From assembly GCA_024761205.1 (NCBI GenBank), contig JAMASS010000011.1, positions 1-64,000 of the forward strand: a stretch of 64,000 nucleotides of DNA, in the 5' to 3' direction. Shown here piece by piece: positions 55,096 through 64,000 of this stretch (position 1 is the first letter of the stretch; the number at the start of each line of letters is the position of its first letter). The notes under the pieces are model-generated. The model was given only the letters and a program-made list of their open reading frames with translations. It was not told the DNA's origin and did no database searches. The DNA comes from Limisphaerales bacterium (GTDB lineage: Bacteria > Verrucomicrobiota > Verrucomicrobiia > Limisphaerales > AAA164-E04). A program made the translations under genes and the position numbers.

Positions 55096-55941
55096 GCGAG
55101 TGCCCTCCGCATGAAGCAGGCAGAGGCGATCCCCTTGTTGTATTTCCAGATCGCCTCAGCGATGAAAAGCAGCATACAACGTTTGCTGTAGTGGCGGAGC
55201 GACCCAAGCCCGTTTTATCAGGGCTTGGCCTTCAATCGTGTTGACGAGCCCTTCCGCATAAGCGAGGGCGTGATTGATGACGGCGCGCCGAAAACCGGAG
55301 CGGGGCGATAGGCGCGGTATTTATCGGTAATCGGAAGGGTGCCCTGCTTTTCAACAGCCCTTGGCAGGAAACGGAGAATGCCCTTGCCGGACAAAGGCTC
55401 GGCAACACGGGCGACAACCCTTCCGCCCCGTTCTACAGCGCCAATGACCGGAGTTGGAATATGGTCAACAGATTCACAAGCGCGCCCTCATCCGCACGCC
55501 CGAGGTGAAGCATCACCCACTACCGGTCAAGCCCATAATTTATCATTGCATAAGCTTTAATAGGTTAAAGAAGTTGTCAATTCCCAGGGTCTTTTGGTGG
55601 GTTGCTGGAGAGTGCAGGACTGTAGATTAAAGCCGCCACTTGTATGTATTTTCCCTTAATTTCGCTCACGTTTTTAGGGTGCTCAGTGCTGCTACGAGTT
55701 GAAAGAATTGTGCCTTGCGTCCAGTGGTCCCAATACCGTGGAATTGAGGAAACCTCGGCGATTTACGGTCGAGTCTGAATGCATAAGAGGGTCCCAGAAT
55801 GGTGAAGCATTGGAGCACGGTTTCAATAGATTTTTCTGCGAAGAGACTAGCATTGTCTTGGACTGAGGCAGTCTGAATTGGCTGGCAACGCTGGGTCAAT
55901 CCTCCCAACATGCGGTTGTGTTTGCTGGATGTCATCAGAAT
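55096..55941. other. Eroded region
   Basis: Plus-strand fragments such as FNRVDEPFRISEGVIDDGAP (55230-55300), and later FYSANDRSWNMVNRFTSAPS, look like former coding sequence of unknown family. Minus-strand 55666-55860 reads FRLDRKSPRFPQFHGIGTTG, again unknown. No gene can be supported. Confidence 0.35.
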
Positions 55942-57582
55942 ATGTGGGACTGGACTCGATTTTTGGCGATTTTGGTCTCAGTGGTTTTGATGATCATTGT
56001 GCTTTGCTGGATAGACGCGCCCACGTTTTTGGCTGCGCTGGGGGAAGCGAATTTGATGGGGCTCCTTTTGGCGTGGGGAATCTTCGGAACTAGTCTCCTG
56101 TTTTCCTCGTGGCGTTGGCACTTGGTGCTGAGGTTCGGCGGGAATGTTGTGCATCCTGGGGCAACCGTGCGCGGGACCATCATCGGGCATTGTTCGCACA
56201 CTTTCCTTTTTGGGGCTGTTGGGGGTGATGTGGTGAAATCGGGAATTTATGCACGCTGGTATCGGTTGAAGATGTCCGAGGTGCTGGGCGCTGCGCCGTT
56301 GGACCGGCTAATGGCGTTGATTGGGGCAATCACTTTTGGTGGCTCAATGGTTCTGGTGGGCGCTCTTTCCGGGGGCTTTACCGACCTACGCGGTAGTCAG
56401 TTACTATTACCGGTGGCGTGGATTTTTGGGGTTCTCTGCGCGGTAGGATTGATTGTCGTGGTTTTCTCTCGGTGGCGTGGCACTCGATTTAGGGCGCTCG
56501 ATCGATTTCGCGCAACGTTGCAGGACGGCGGCAAGAGATTGTTGAGAGATCGAGTGATTTTGTTGAAGACCGGATTAGCGGCGTTTTGTGTTCACGCGTG
56601 TATCAGCTTTACGATGGTGGTGTGTTTGGCGTCGGTCTCGAGTGTGGATATTTCGTGGTTCGCTGTGCTGTGGTTGTTTCCGGTCATTTCGATGATTTCG
56701 GGATTGCCGATTGGCGTGGGCGGTGCCGGTTTGCGAGAGGGCTCAGCTTTGGTTTTTTTGGGGCTCTTTGGGATTCCGGTTGAGGATGCCGTGGCTGCGG
56801 CGCTGTTCACCTTAGCCATCAGTTTTTCATGGTGTTTTGCCGGTTTGTTCTTGTGGTGGCGAGGTGAGAAGATTTTGGTCCCGAAAGCAGATGAGCGTTT
56901 GCCCGAAACCATTTCCGTCGTGATTCCTACCTTGAATGAGGCGGATTCTTTGGCGGAAACTATTAACTCTGTGAGGCGAATCCCGGAGGTGACCGAGATA
57001 TTGATTGCGGACGGGGGAAGTGACGATGAGACGCGTGAGATTGCGGAATCGTTAGATTGTCGGGTCTTTCGAACTGCGAAGGGGCGGGGGACTCAAATGC
57101 GGGAGGCCACTCGGCATGTCTGCGGTGATGTTGTCCTCATGTTGCATGCAGACACCATTGTCCCGAAGAATGGAGGGCGTCGGCTGTTGAATGTCTTTCG
57201 GGATCGCCGAGTGGTTGGCGGAGGATTTTGGAAGAGCTTTGACCGGTCGAGCGTTTGGAGGTGGGGCTCGCGTTTTCGGTGCTTGCTCCGGCTTTACCTA
57301 GGGGGGCGGGCAATGGGTGATCAAGCCATGTTTGCGCGACGGAAGGATTTAGAAGCGATAGGTGGCGTGCCGGATCTCCCGTTAATGGAAGAATTTGAGT
57401 TATGTCGTCAACTTAGGCGGGTAGGGCACCTGGCACTGGCGGATGGGACGGTCATCACTTCAGCCCGGAGGTTTCGCCGTCAAGGAAATTTGAAAACGTA
57501 TTGGTTGATGTGGCTAGTGACCGTTCGGTATTATTTAGGTGCGTCGGTGCGTGAATTGGCAGAAATATATTCACGGAGATAG
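55942..57582 (+). CDS. Fusion: flippase-like membrane domain (UPF0104) plus family-2 glycosyltransferase
   Basis: 546 residues from MWDWTRF at 55942. The first ~300 residues are a lysylphosphatidylglycerol-synthase-type membrane domain (LLAWGIFGTSLLFSSWRWHL, FLFGAVGGDVVKSGIYARWY, SGLPIGVGGAGLREG). The rest is a GT-A glycosyltransferase of the TIGR04283 kind: SVVIPTLNEADSLAETINSV, ILIADGGSDDETREIA, LMLHADTIVPKNG, MGDQAMFARRKDLEAIGGVP. The two parts are usually separate genes. It likely makes and moves a glycosylated lipid. panB starts 2 bp later, so translation is coupled. Confidence 0.88.
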   Translation: MWDWTRFLAILVSVVLMIIVLCWIDAPTFLAALGEANLMGLLLAWGIFGTSLLFSSWRWHLVLRFGGNVVHPGATVRGTIIGHCSHTFLFGAVGGDVVKSGIYARWYRLKMSEVLGAAPLDRLMALIGAITFGGSMVLVGALSGGFTDLRGSQLLLPVAWIFGVLCAVGLIVVVFSRWRGTRFRALDRFRATLQDGGKRLLRDRVILLKTGLAAFCVHACISFTMVVCLASVSSVDISWFAVLWLFPVISMISGLPIGVGGAGLREGSALVFLGLFGIPVEDAVAAALFTLAISFSWCFAGLFLWWRGEKILVPKADERLPETISVVIPTLNEADSLAETINSVRRIPEVTEILIADGGSDDETREIAESLDCRVFRTAKGRGTQMREATRHVCGDVVLMLHADTIVPKNGGRRLLNVFRDRRVVGGGFWKSFDRSSVWRWGSRFRCLLRLYLGGRAMGDQAMFARRKDLEAIGGVPDLPLMEEFELCRQLRRVGHLALADGTVITSARRFRRQGNLKTYWLMWLVTVRYYLGASVRELAEIYSRR

Positions 57583-57583
57583 A

Positions 57584-58372
57584 ATGATAGCTGGTGGAGT
57601 CATCGAGAAAGTTTCGATCGACAAGATTCGATCCTTCAAAGGTCGCGAACGTCTACCCATCCTCACGGCCTACGATTACCCTATGGCCAAGCTTTTGGAT
57701 GAGCTGGGGATGCCGATGGTTTTGGTGGGCGATTCGTTGGGAATGGTCGTTTTGGGCTATCCCGATACGACGCATGTCACGATGGAAGACATGCTCCATC
57801 ACGTTCGTGCTGTCGCCCGAGCAGAACCCTCGGCACTGGTTGTGGCCGATCTACCCTACCGGAGTTATGACTCGGTGGAAGCAGCTTTAGCCAATAGCCG
57901 TCGTTTGGTTGAGGCTGGTGCCGATGCTGTGAAGGCGGAGGGGGGACAAGCCATCCACTCTCAAATTAAGGCCATCATGGAAAGTGGCATTCCCTTTATG
58001 GGCCACATTGGCATGTTGCCCCAACACATCAAGGAAGAGGGGTGCTATCAAATCAAGGGCAAGGTGGAAGAAGAAAAAGAGCGCCTGATACGGGACGCTC
58101 TCTTGCTAGATGAATTAGGGGCTTTTGGTATGGTGCTCGAACTCGTGAAACCCTCGGTCGCCACAGGAATAACGGATCGAATCAAGGGCTTGACGATCGG
58201 TATTGGATCGGGAACGGAGTGCGACGGCCAGATTCTGGTGAGCCACGACTTGGTTGGAGGATTTCCTTGGTTTACCCCGCGATTTGTGAAGCCGAAGCTC
58301 AACGTTTCGGAATTGATCAAGGAAGCCATTGACCGCTGGCGTCAAGAAGTGCGAGGTCCGAGCGCTCGGTAA
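57584..58372 (+). CDS. panB: 3-methyl-2-oxobutanoate hydroxymethyltransferase
   Basis: 262 residues from the ATG at 57584 (MIAGGVIEKVSIDKIRSFKG). PanB adds a hydroxymethyl group from methylene-tetrahydrofolate to 2-oxoisovalerate in pantothenate/CoA synthesis. Landmarks: LTAYDYPMAKLLDE, VGDSLGMVVLGY (metal-binding Asp), AVKAEGGQAI, and GIPFMGHIGMLPQ. The stop and moaC start overlap (TAATG at 58370-58374). 2-Oxoisovalerate is shared with LeuA. panC is absent here. Confidence 0.95.
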   Translation: MIAGGVIEKVSIDKIRSFKGRERLPILTAYDYPMAKLLDELGMPMVLVGDSLGMVVLGYPDTTHVTMEDMLHHVRAVARAEPSALVVADLPYRSYDSVEAALANSRRLVEAGADAVKAEGGQAIHSQIKAIMESGIPFMGHIGMLPQHIKEEGCYQIKGKVEEEKERLIRDALLLDELGAFGMVLELVKPSVATGITDRIKGLTIGIGSGTECDGQILVSHDLVGGFPWFTPRFVKPKLNVSELIKEAIDRWRQEVRGPSAR

Positions 58373-58893
58373 TGGAACACGGTGAGATGATGAGCCAACC
58401 AGTCAGCCCCGGAACGGCAAGATCGGATCAACCACAATTACTAACCCACATCGATCGAACGGGCGAAGCCACTATGGTTGATGTGTCTCAGAAACCCCTT
58501 TCACATCGGAACGCCATTGCCGGCGGAACAATCTTTCTTCATCCCGGAACGATTGACCTCATCGAATCGGATCAAGTAGCGAAAGGCAACGTTTTAGCCA
58601 CGGCGCGGCTGGCCGGCATTATGGCTGCAAAGAAAACCGGCGAACTCATCCCTTTGGCGCATCCTTTGCCGATTACCCATGCCGAGGTACGGTTTGAAAT
58701 TCCTGAGTCTCGGGACCGCATTCTCATCTCCGCATCGGCACAGATCACTTCGCGGACCGGTGTCGAAATGGAGGCTCTTGCTGCGGTAAGCATTGCGGCA
58801 CTGACGATCTACGACATGTGTAAAGCCGCTGATAAGGAGATGCGAATTGACGATGTTCGGCTGATTTCCAAGGAGAAGGTTCCAGTCAGCTAA
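58372..58893 (+). CDS. moaC: Cyclic pyranopterin monophosphate synthase
   Basis: 173 residues. MoaC converts the MoaA product to cPMP in molybdenum cofactor synthesis. Signature text: LTHIDRTGEATMVDVSQKPL, AKGNVLATARLAGIMAAKKT, GELIPLAHPLPITHAEV, and TGVEMEALAAVSIAALTIYD MCK. The start ATG overlaps the panB stop; MMSQPV at 58387 is a possible later start. Other moa genes are not in the window. Confidence 0.95.
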   Translation: MEHGEMMSQPVSPGTARSDQPQLLTHIDRTGEATMVDVSQKPLSHRNAIAGGTIFLHPGTIDLIESDQVAKGNVLATARLAGIMAAKKTGELIPLAHPLPITHAEVRFEIPESRDRILISASAQITSRTGVEMEALAAVSIAALTIYDMCKAADKEMRIDDVRLISKEKVPVS

Positions 58894-59169
58894 ATTCTGA
58901 ATCGGCATCCTATTTCCGAAACTGGATCAGAACCAGAGTGCGCTGAGTTGCGCATGGGGCGTGATTCAAACAAGGGCAGGAATCACGCCTTCGTATCTAT
59001 CGAAGAGGATCCAAGACGTTAACGCCGAGTTGCTCTCTTGCTGAACTCCGAAAAGGAGTTTCCAGTCCCACAAGCACTAGGAAGCAGGGGACGAAGTTAC
59101 GGCTTTGGTTCTCCGGTGGCCAAGAAATTGCCTCAAGTTGGATGGTGGATGATTTTTATGAAGGGTGGA

Positions 59170-59518
59170 TCAATCTCCTGCGAGGGGCAGTCTTTCGAAA
59201 CAGTTGGTGCAACTCATGGAGACGGTGGCCGGTTGTGGGACTAGTGATTTATCACGACGGAGCGAAATAATATTGAATCCACCTCGAGAGAGGATGTCAC
59301 AGCAGGGGTAGGTCATCAAAATTAGCCAGATGCCGGTCGCCTCTGGAACAGTCATTGTTAATGGCGTTGACATTATCAAACTGGTAATGTGTGGCGAGAG
59401 TGGACGAGACCACCGCCTGAACGGAATCGTGATGGCACAAAACAGCGAAAACAGACGCCAATCCTAAAACCGTCGGCAAAAATCCCCTAAGTCGCAATAT
59501 ATCCGAGCTTTCCCACAT
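59170..59518 (-). pseudogene. Remnant of a secreted LamG-type protein, N-terminal part
   Basis: Starts MWESSDILRLRGFLPTVLGL with a signal-like stretch and continues ATHYQFDNVNAINNDC, resembling the first strand of LamG domains (AAxWxFDExxxxxxxDSSG). The frame ends within 73 residues and the following DNA has pieces in other frames. The region 58894-59169 shows nothing. Confidence 0.4.
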
Positions 59519-59906
59519 GAACCGATCATCGATTGTAAAGCGTGGGTTCAGATGGATGCGCATCAAGATTTCCGTGAACTCCGCGAACAAAAACAGTCTA
59601 TACGAACCTCCCGCCAACGCATTCAACTAAAACCAGACAGCGGTCAGGGAAAGCCATTCCTCAGTTGCCTCATGAACCAACGGAAATTTACCTGCCCCTT
59701 GCTACATCCCATCGATAAAACGGGCCTCAACCAAGAATTACCGAAAATCTTTCTCGAGCGAAAACAACCGCCGCAGTTAAGCTCTCTTTCCAACAGATTC
59801 TGGCAAATATTGGGTAACAAATGGGGAAGATCTTCGTTTTGACTTAGAAAGAAAACAAAATTGGACTTTTATAGCCCCCTTGGCTAGAGACCATCTGAGC
59901 ATCGCC
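59519..59906. other. Nothing recognised
   Basis: No supported gene or motif in this stretch. Confidence 0.35.
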
Positions 59907-60287
59907 ATGAACGAGACATTAGGAGAGACATTCGAAGCGCGATTCTGCGATCGATATCACATCAGGTCCGAGCTGTTTGAGAGACGGCTCTTTCTTCTCG
60001 GTCTTATATCTTTCTGGCGTCCGGTGGCTTGGGTTCTCCTCCAACTTGGCACCAGCCTCTTCAAAGAAGAACCCCAAAACCTTTCGAGAACCCGGTCAGT
60101 AACAAACCGAGCTGACTTCTGCTTGAAACTACAGTCGATCGCCGATTTCAACGCTCATCGCCTTTCGTTGTGGCGGCTACTGATCGGTCTCAGGTTATCC
60201 ACGAGACGTCTCGCCAAACAGCGCAAGCATCTGACGGCAAAACAATGGTCAGACGAAAGCGATAAATCCGAGTGCAAAGAAAGATAA
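59907..60287 (+). CDS. Conserved-looking hypothetical protein
   Basis: 126 residues from the ATG at 59907 (MNETLGETFEARFCDRYHIR). It has a hydrophobic segment near 35-52 (GLISFWRPVAWVLLQLGTSL) and a basic C-terminal half (NAHRLSLWRLLIGLRLSTRR). The character is that of small soluble or peripheral verrucomicrobial proteins of unknown function. It is the only undamaged-looking gene between moaC and the right edge. No start signal is obvious. Confidence 0.5.
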   Translation: MNETLGETFEARFCDRYHIRSELFERRLFLLGLISFWRPVAWVLLQLGTSLFKEEPQNLSRTRSVTNRADFCLKLQSIADFNAHRLSLWRLLIGLRLSTRRLAKQRKHLTAKQWSDESDKSECKER

Positions 60288-61295
60288 ACGTCAAAGCACC
60301 ACCCATTCGAACGGTTTCGGAAGGATATAGCGCCTTGAAGCCCACCACAGGAACGCACTCATTCTGAGTGCAGTCGCAGAGGTCAAGCCGGAACCCACTG
60401 CACGGATTAACGGTAAAACTGACAACCGCTCACCAGAAATACTGTATAATAGAAGAAGCGCACTTTCATTTTAACTAATGTGAGTGAGAAATATAACATC
60501 CTTACAAACGAACCAAGAGACGATCAAGTATAAGAGATGCACAGTTTGAATCGTTTCAAGTCACTCTGCACGATCACCATCCTTCCCTAACCTCGTCATG
60601 ATTCAGCGTAATGACAACCGTCTGATCCTACGAAATCAAGACATCTAGAAGTAAAGGACTCTACAGAAAAGTATTTGATCGCTCTTTTAGTCCTTGTTTG
60701 CCACGCGTTTTATGCAAACGCGAAGAATTTTGCCCAACTGCTCGACGGATTGACGGAGATTGGAACGCCATTCTTACAAGGCGAACCGTTAGCACACGAT
60801 CCAGCTTAGTAGGGAATTATCGGCGACAACGGTGATGACAGCGCACGCCTCACACATCGCTCTGAACCGCATCGAACGTTTTAGCTTGGACCTCCTCACT
60901 GACTAGTTGGGCGTTCAAGATTCCGCTACTTCCAAAAGTCCAAGACCTACGATGAAGTACGAGCTCGGTTATGACCACTGTACGCGAGCGCTTTTATACC
61001 ACACTTGGAAAATGCCTCTGGTGAGAGGCGTGAGCAGAGCGGCAGCAGATCGCCGAAGTGGGCGGTGCTTCCCTTCACCCTATGCCGAAATCCTTGTCGA
61101 AAACGGAGTCTGCCTCATGGACAATAAATAACGTCACTGGGCGCCGAACAACTGATCTTTCTTGGAACCTTGTTGAATCTGATCTAGGCTGAACTTCACG
61201 ATTTAAACTGTATCGGGTTCCTTGCCTCCCCCCCCCGTTAAGTTGCTTTACGGGCACTGCAGCGCACGAAGTCAACCATAATCGCTAATGCGTTC
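60288..61295. other. Long non-coding stretch
   Basis: About 1 kb without a recognisable gene or RNA. A small open frame at 60907-61131 has no known family. The sequence contains a run of nine or more C near 61228 and several AT-rich parts but no repeat pairs that I could find. Confidence 0.4.
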
Positions 61296-61631
61296 ATGAT
61301 TGATTCTGCAAAGCAATCGTTGGCTCGTAAGACGGCGCTCAATCAAGCCGCCGGAAACGAACCCATGAATTACTTACGCAGCATGTTCCAGGTGGAATTC
61401 TTTGCTTCGATCGCAAACGAATGGTTTGCCGGCAGCTTCAATACTTTTTCCCTCGGCTTTACCCGGTTTGATAGAGGGTATTATGAACTGTTAAATCAAT
61501 CTGTTTTCTTTGCAGATCTCTATTCGTGGGATGGCAACGAAACCTATTTTTACCAAACCAACATAAAGGGTAAATATCGCGCGCGCCAATCACAGTGGAA
61601 CGCGATGGGAACGGAAACATCAAGCAAATGA
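61296..61631 (+). pseudogene. Fragment of an unrecognised gene
   Basis: A frame reading VEFFASIANEWFAGSFNTFS and RGYYELLNQSVFFADLYSWD has the look of coding sequence common in verrucomicrobial hypothetical proteins (NEFFA..ANxWF...NQxLFFADVYS). Neither start nor end is natural; the surroundings have no matching continuation. Confidence 0.4.
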
Positions 61632-62019
61632 GCTATGTAAGCGCGGATCACCATTGGAAATGCAATACCGCCCCGAGCCGGTTCCGGCAGTGGAGTCAAC
61701 CCTCCAAACGCAGCCCGGACTGATGCGTACCGTGGCATACTCCGATGATTTGGCTCGATGAAATCTTTTGCAACCGACAAAGACCACCGAGGAGACAGGC
61801 AAGACTTTACATGAAATTCCTAGAGGCCGCCCCAACCGATGCTACCGGCTATCAGCTTCCAACTGGAAAGAAATAACGGACAGCGGCGCGGATTCGCTCC
61901 AAATACCCCAAGGCAAAAACACTACTCCGAAAACATCTTTTCCCCTCGCCCGAAAAATCAACCTTACGAGCCTGCCATTAGCCGCCGGAGTGTCGCCATT
62001 CCGGGTGAAACCATTAAAC

Positions 62020-63674
62020 TCATCGCAACCTGAAGAACCGTTGGGAATCCACCGCCCCACAGCACGGGTCTACCCTGGTTGTCTTCTTCAATTGGATTCC
62101 ACGCGCCAAGTAAATCATCGGCACTCTCTAACACAAAACCCCTAGCGTTCGCATCCCAGCTCAGGATCACGTCGCTTCCAGTGATCTCAATAGTCAATGA
62201 CGGCATCACGGCGAGGCAAGGCGCCAAAACCTCGCTCCCCATCGATCCATAGGCATCCATAATCACCTTGGGAGCTTTGCTTCCCCTGATTCACCTGACG
62301 ACCACCGCCATTGGGAGCAATCTTCGCAGTCGCTCCGTTAAAATCAGATGTTTCCGAAACGTGTCCTGTCGCTGTGGTGCCATAGTGGTAGTGATCCGAA
62401 AACGACTCATTCTTGATCCGCAAAATCGGCACCTACGGTTTGCAGCAAGGTTCCCGGAATCGAAACACCAGAGCCCTTTGATTGGCAACCTCCAGGCACC
62501 GGAATCCCGACTGCGGAAAGACCGCCAAGGGCAGCGATTTCATCCGCACTCATTGCGCCGTTGCGAAGCTGAATCGGCCCTGAGGTAGACCGTGCTCTGC
62601 TCGTTGTCGCTCCCGTCCTGAAAAAGATCCATTCAGGTCCCAGCGAAAATCGCAAACCGAGAGCATTCCCACTAATGTCGGAGCGATGCAGGACTGACGC
62701 ACCCGGAACTTGAAACCCGACGAAGTGAGATCGAACAAAAACTCTCGACCATCCAAATAGGCTAAGGTGATCAAATGCACGGAACCGGACGCCAACAAAC
62801 CGAGCAGACCATAGAAAACGACGGTAACACCGCCCATCTCCACGACCTCGGCGTTCACCACCTAGCCATCAAACGAAAGCAAAACTTCCGGCACTGACGC
62901 GCTCGATCCTTACTGCTGCATCACCTAACCAGGAATCAGACTGCGGACGAATGTTTCCGCCACCGCGGTCGTTTCAACCCCAAAATTGTCGATCCAACGA
63001 TGTCACGAGCAGAGGCGGCCGACTCTTCGGTGCCCGCACCAAAACCAAAGCGCCCGGCAACCAGCGTGTAACCGATGGCCGCCTCATCAAAGACTCTGAC
63101 CCCATCGTAAATCACGTCCAGAGCGCCGTTGGAATTCAAACTGACTTTAACATCCACGAGCCGATCCCCCGCTCGAATTCCATCAAACCACTGCGCCACA
63201 ACCTTCGCTCCGCCGAGGCACACAATGATCCCGGAGAGCCTCGCCAATCTCATTTCCCTCCGTAGCGCTCTGTAGACTGACCCGGACGGCAACCGCATCA
63301 AACGAAACAACCAAACCCAGCACCTCTCCACCCGCTTTGCGAAAAGGCACTTCCACCTTTGCGATCTCCAGATCAAAAACAAAGCTGAATCCCTGCGAAG
63401 GACATTCCGGCCCACCGCCGACTCGGGCTTGAAAACGCGCACGGAACGACGCCACCCACTGCCCACCATCAATGTCCCAAAATACATACGGACCAGGTAG
63501 CGAAAGAGGCGCAAAACCGGACTCCAGATCCTCCAAATCCGTCAACTTGAGAACCCCTTGATCCACCTTAGCATGCCCGAGAGCCAACTCCTGTTCGCTA
63601 AAAAAGTCGTCACTGATTGAGCTGGCCAAAAGTGCCAGAGGACTGACGGCCACAGCCATCAACACAATCTTCAT
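62020..63674 (-). pseudogene. Large secreted protein with lectin/LamG-type domains and FFRL tail, decayed
   Basis: Begins MKIVLMAVAVSPLALLASSI (signal peptide), then SDDFFSEQELALGHAKVDQG and SQGFSFVFDLEIAKV of a concanavalin-like domain. After shifts: LNSNGALDVIYDGVRVFDEA and YTLVAGRFGFGAGTEESA. Later LRNGAMSADEIAALGGLSAV. The end is IEITGSDVILSWDANARGF then FVLESADDLLGAWNP and, after another shift, VDSQRFFRLR with a stop at 62020-62022. At least four shifts. It shows the same terminal tail as the LRR and ankyrin proteins. Confidence 0.7.
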
Positions 63675-63764
63675 AGATAGAAACCACATCCGTCTTATCA
63701 CATCTAAACATCGCATGAACGCGACAAGCCTAACGACTTATAAGGTGGATGACAAAGTGAGCAC

Positions 63765-64000
63765 TTAGCCGCCCACTTCGATGTTCCCCAAAACGGGATC
63801 AACCAAATCATCACAGATGTTGCCAATGCCATCAGCGTCAATATCGAGCTCATCAGGATTAGCGGGCAGTTGTCTTCGGCATTTTCGATGCCACCTCCAT
63901 CAATGGCCGAGCCGCAAGCCTCTCCTAAGCCATCCCCATCGGATTGATCGGAATTGCTAAGTTCCGGACAGTTGTCCGCATCGTTTCCAACTCCATCTCC
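63765..64000 (-). pseudogene. Thrombospondin type-3-repeat protein, C-terminal end (frameshifted, cut by right edge)
   Basis: Reads [20 protein letters not shown], then [16 protein letters not shown] and NAEDNCPL, the Asp-rich calcium-binding type-3 repeat pattern. A one-base deletion after NCPL shifts the frame; corrected it continues [20 protein letters not shown] and [11 protein letters not shown] with a TAA at 63765-63767. The main part lies beyond the window. Upstream genes in this family are large surface proteins. Confidence 0.75.

Noticed and set aside
61220-61250. Run of C near 61228 as a phase-variation site
   Set aside because: No gene in frame on either side.

Overview
The window looks like a piece of a verrucomicrobial chromosome (Opitutae/Puniceicoccales-like), moderately GC-rich. 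Evidence: a long-form IspG next to RseP, secreted proteins ending in the 'LQxADSxxGPW...FFRL' tail common in Verrucomicrobiota, a lamin-tail/CotH protein, a PEP-CTERM metalloprotease, a DUF5009 membrane protein and a degraded two-component propeller sensor. Much of the window is decaying: over a dozen recognisable gene remnants carry frameshifts or truncations. Together with five secreted leucine-rich-repeat (LRR) proteins and one secreted ankyrin protein, this suggests (inference) a host-associated lineage undergoing genome erosion.

Layout. 1-5.2 kb: defence/toxin island on the minus strand (Fic, HsdM tail, HsdS, DUF2806/HsdS scraps, XRE-ImmA protease, DUF4411, AAA ATPase), nearly all joined by 4-base overlaps, without a usable HsdM or HsdR. 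5.2-10.7 kb: remnants of a trypsin-like protease, response regulator, sensor kinase and FGE-type protein around one intact DUF5009 gene. 10.7-14.6 kb: ispG-rseP operon and divergent trmL. 15-21.4 kb: five LRR paralogues, interrupted by a 902-bp element with inverted repeats and an 8-bp target duplication that carries a Panacea-type toxin-antitoxin pair. A tRNA-Ile(CAU) follows. 22-25.6 kb: pseudogenes around an EboC-like prenyltransferase. 25.7-27.5 kb: leuA behind a leucine-rich leader peptide and attenuator. 28.2-34.1 kb: larB-larC, Rieske protein, efp (unusual tip residue), PfkB kinase, EboF-like phosphatase. 34.1-37.3 kb: remnants and a 305-bp IS1595-derived MITE. 37.5-45.1 kb: CotH and EF-hand proteins, ankyrin protein, amidohydrolase, PEP-CTERM protease. 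45.5-51 kb: topoisomerase IA, XerC/D-like recombinase, broken vapBC and an AAA remnant. 51.3-55.1 kb: DUF2061, phosphohexomutase, type II restriction-modification pair and a broken methylase. 55.9-58.9 kb: flippase/glycosyltransferase fusion, panB, moaC in a tight operon. 59-64 kb: mostly eroded DNA with remains of large secreted proteins.

The strongest novel-looking systems are (i) the self-contained Panacea toxin-antitoxin element inserted at the fifth codon of an LRR gene, with both ends offering an outward promoter-like sequence, and (ii) the leuA leader, where a leucine-rich mini-ORF, a strong terminator and a competing antiterminator arm are all visible. Domain calls were made by reading the sequence; no database search was run.
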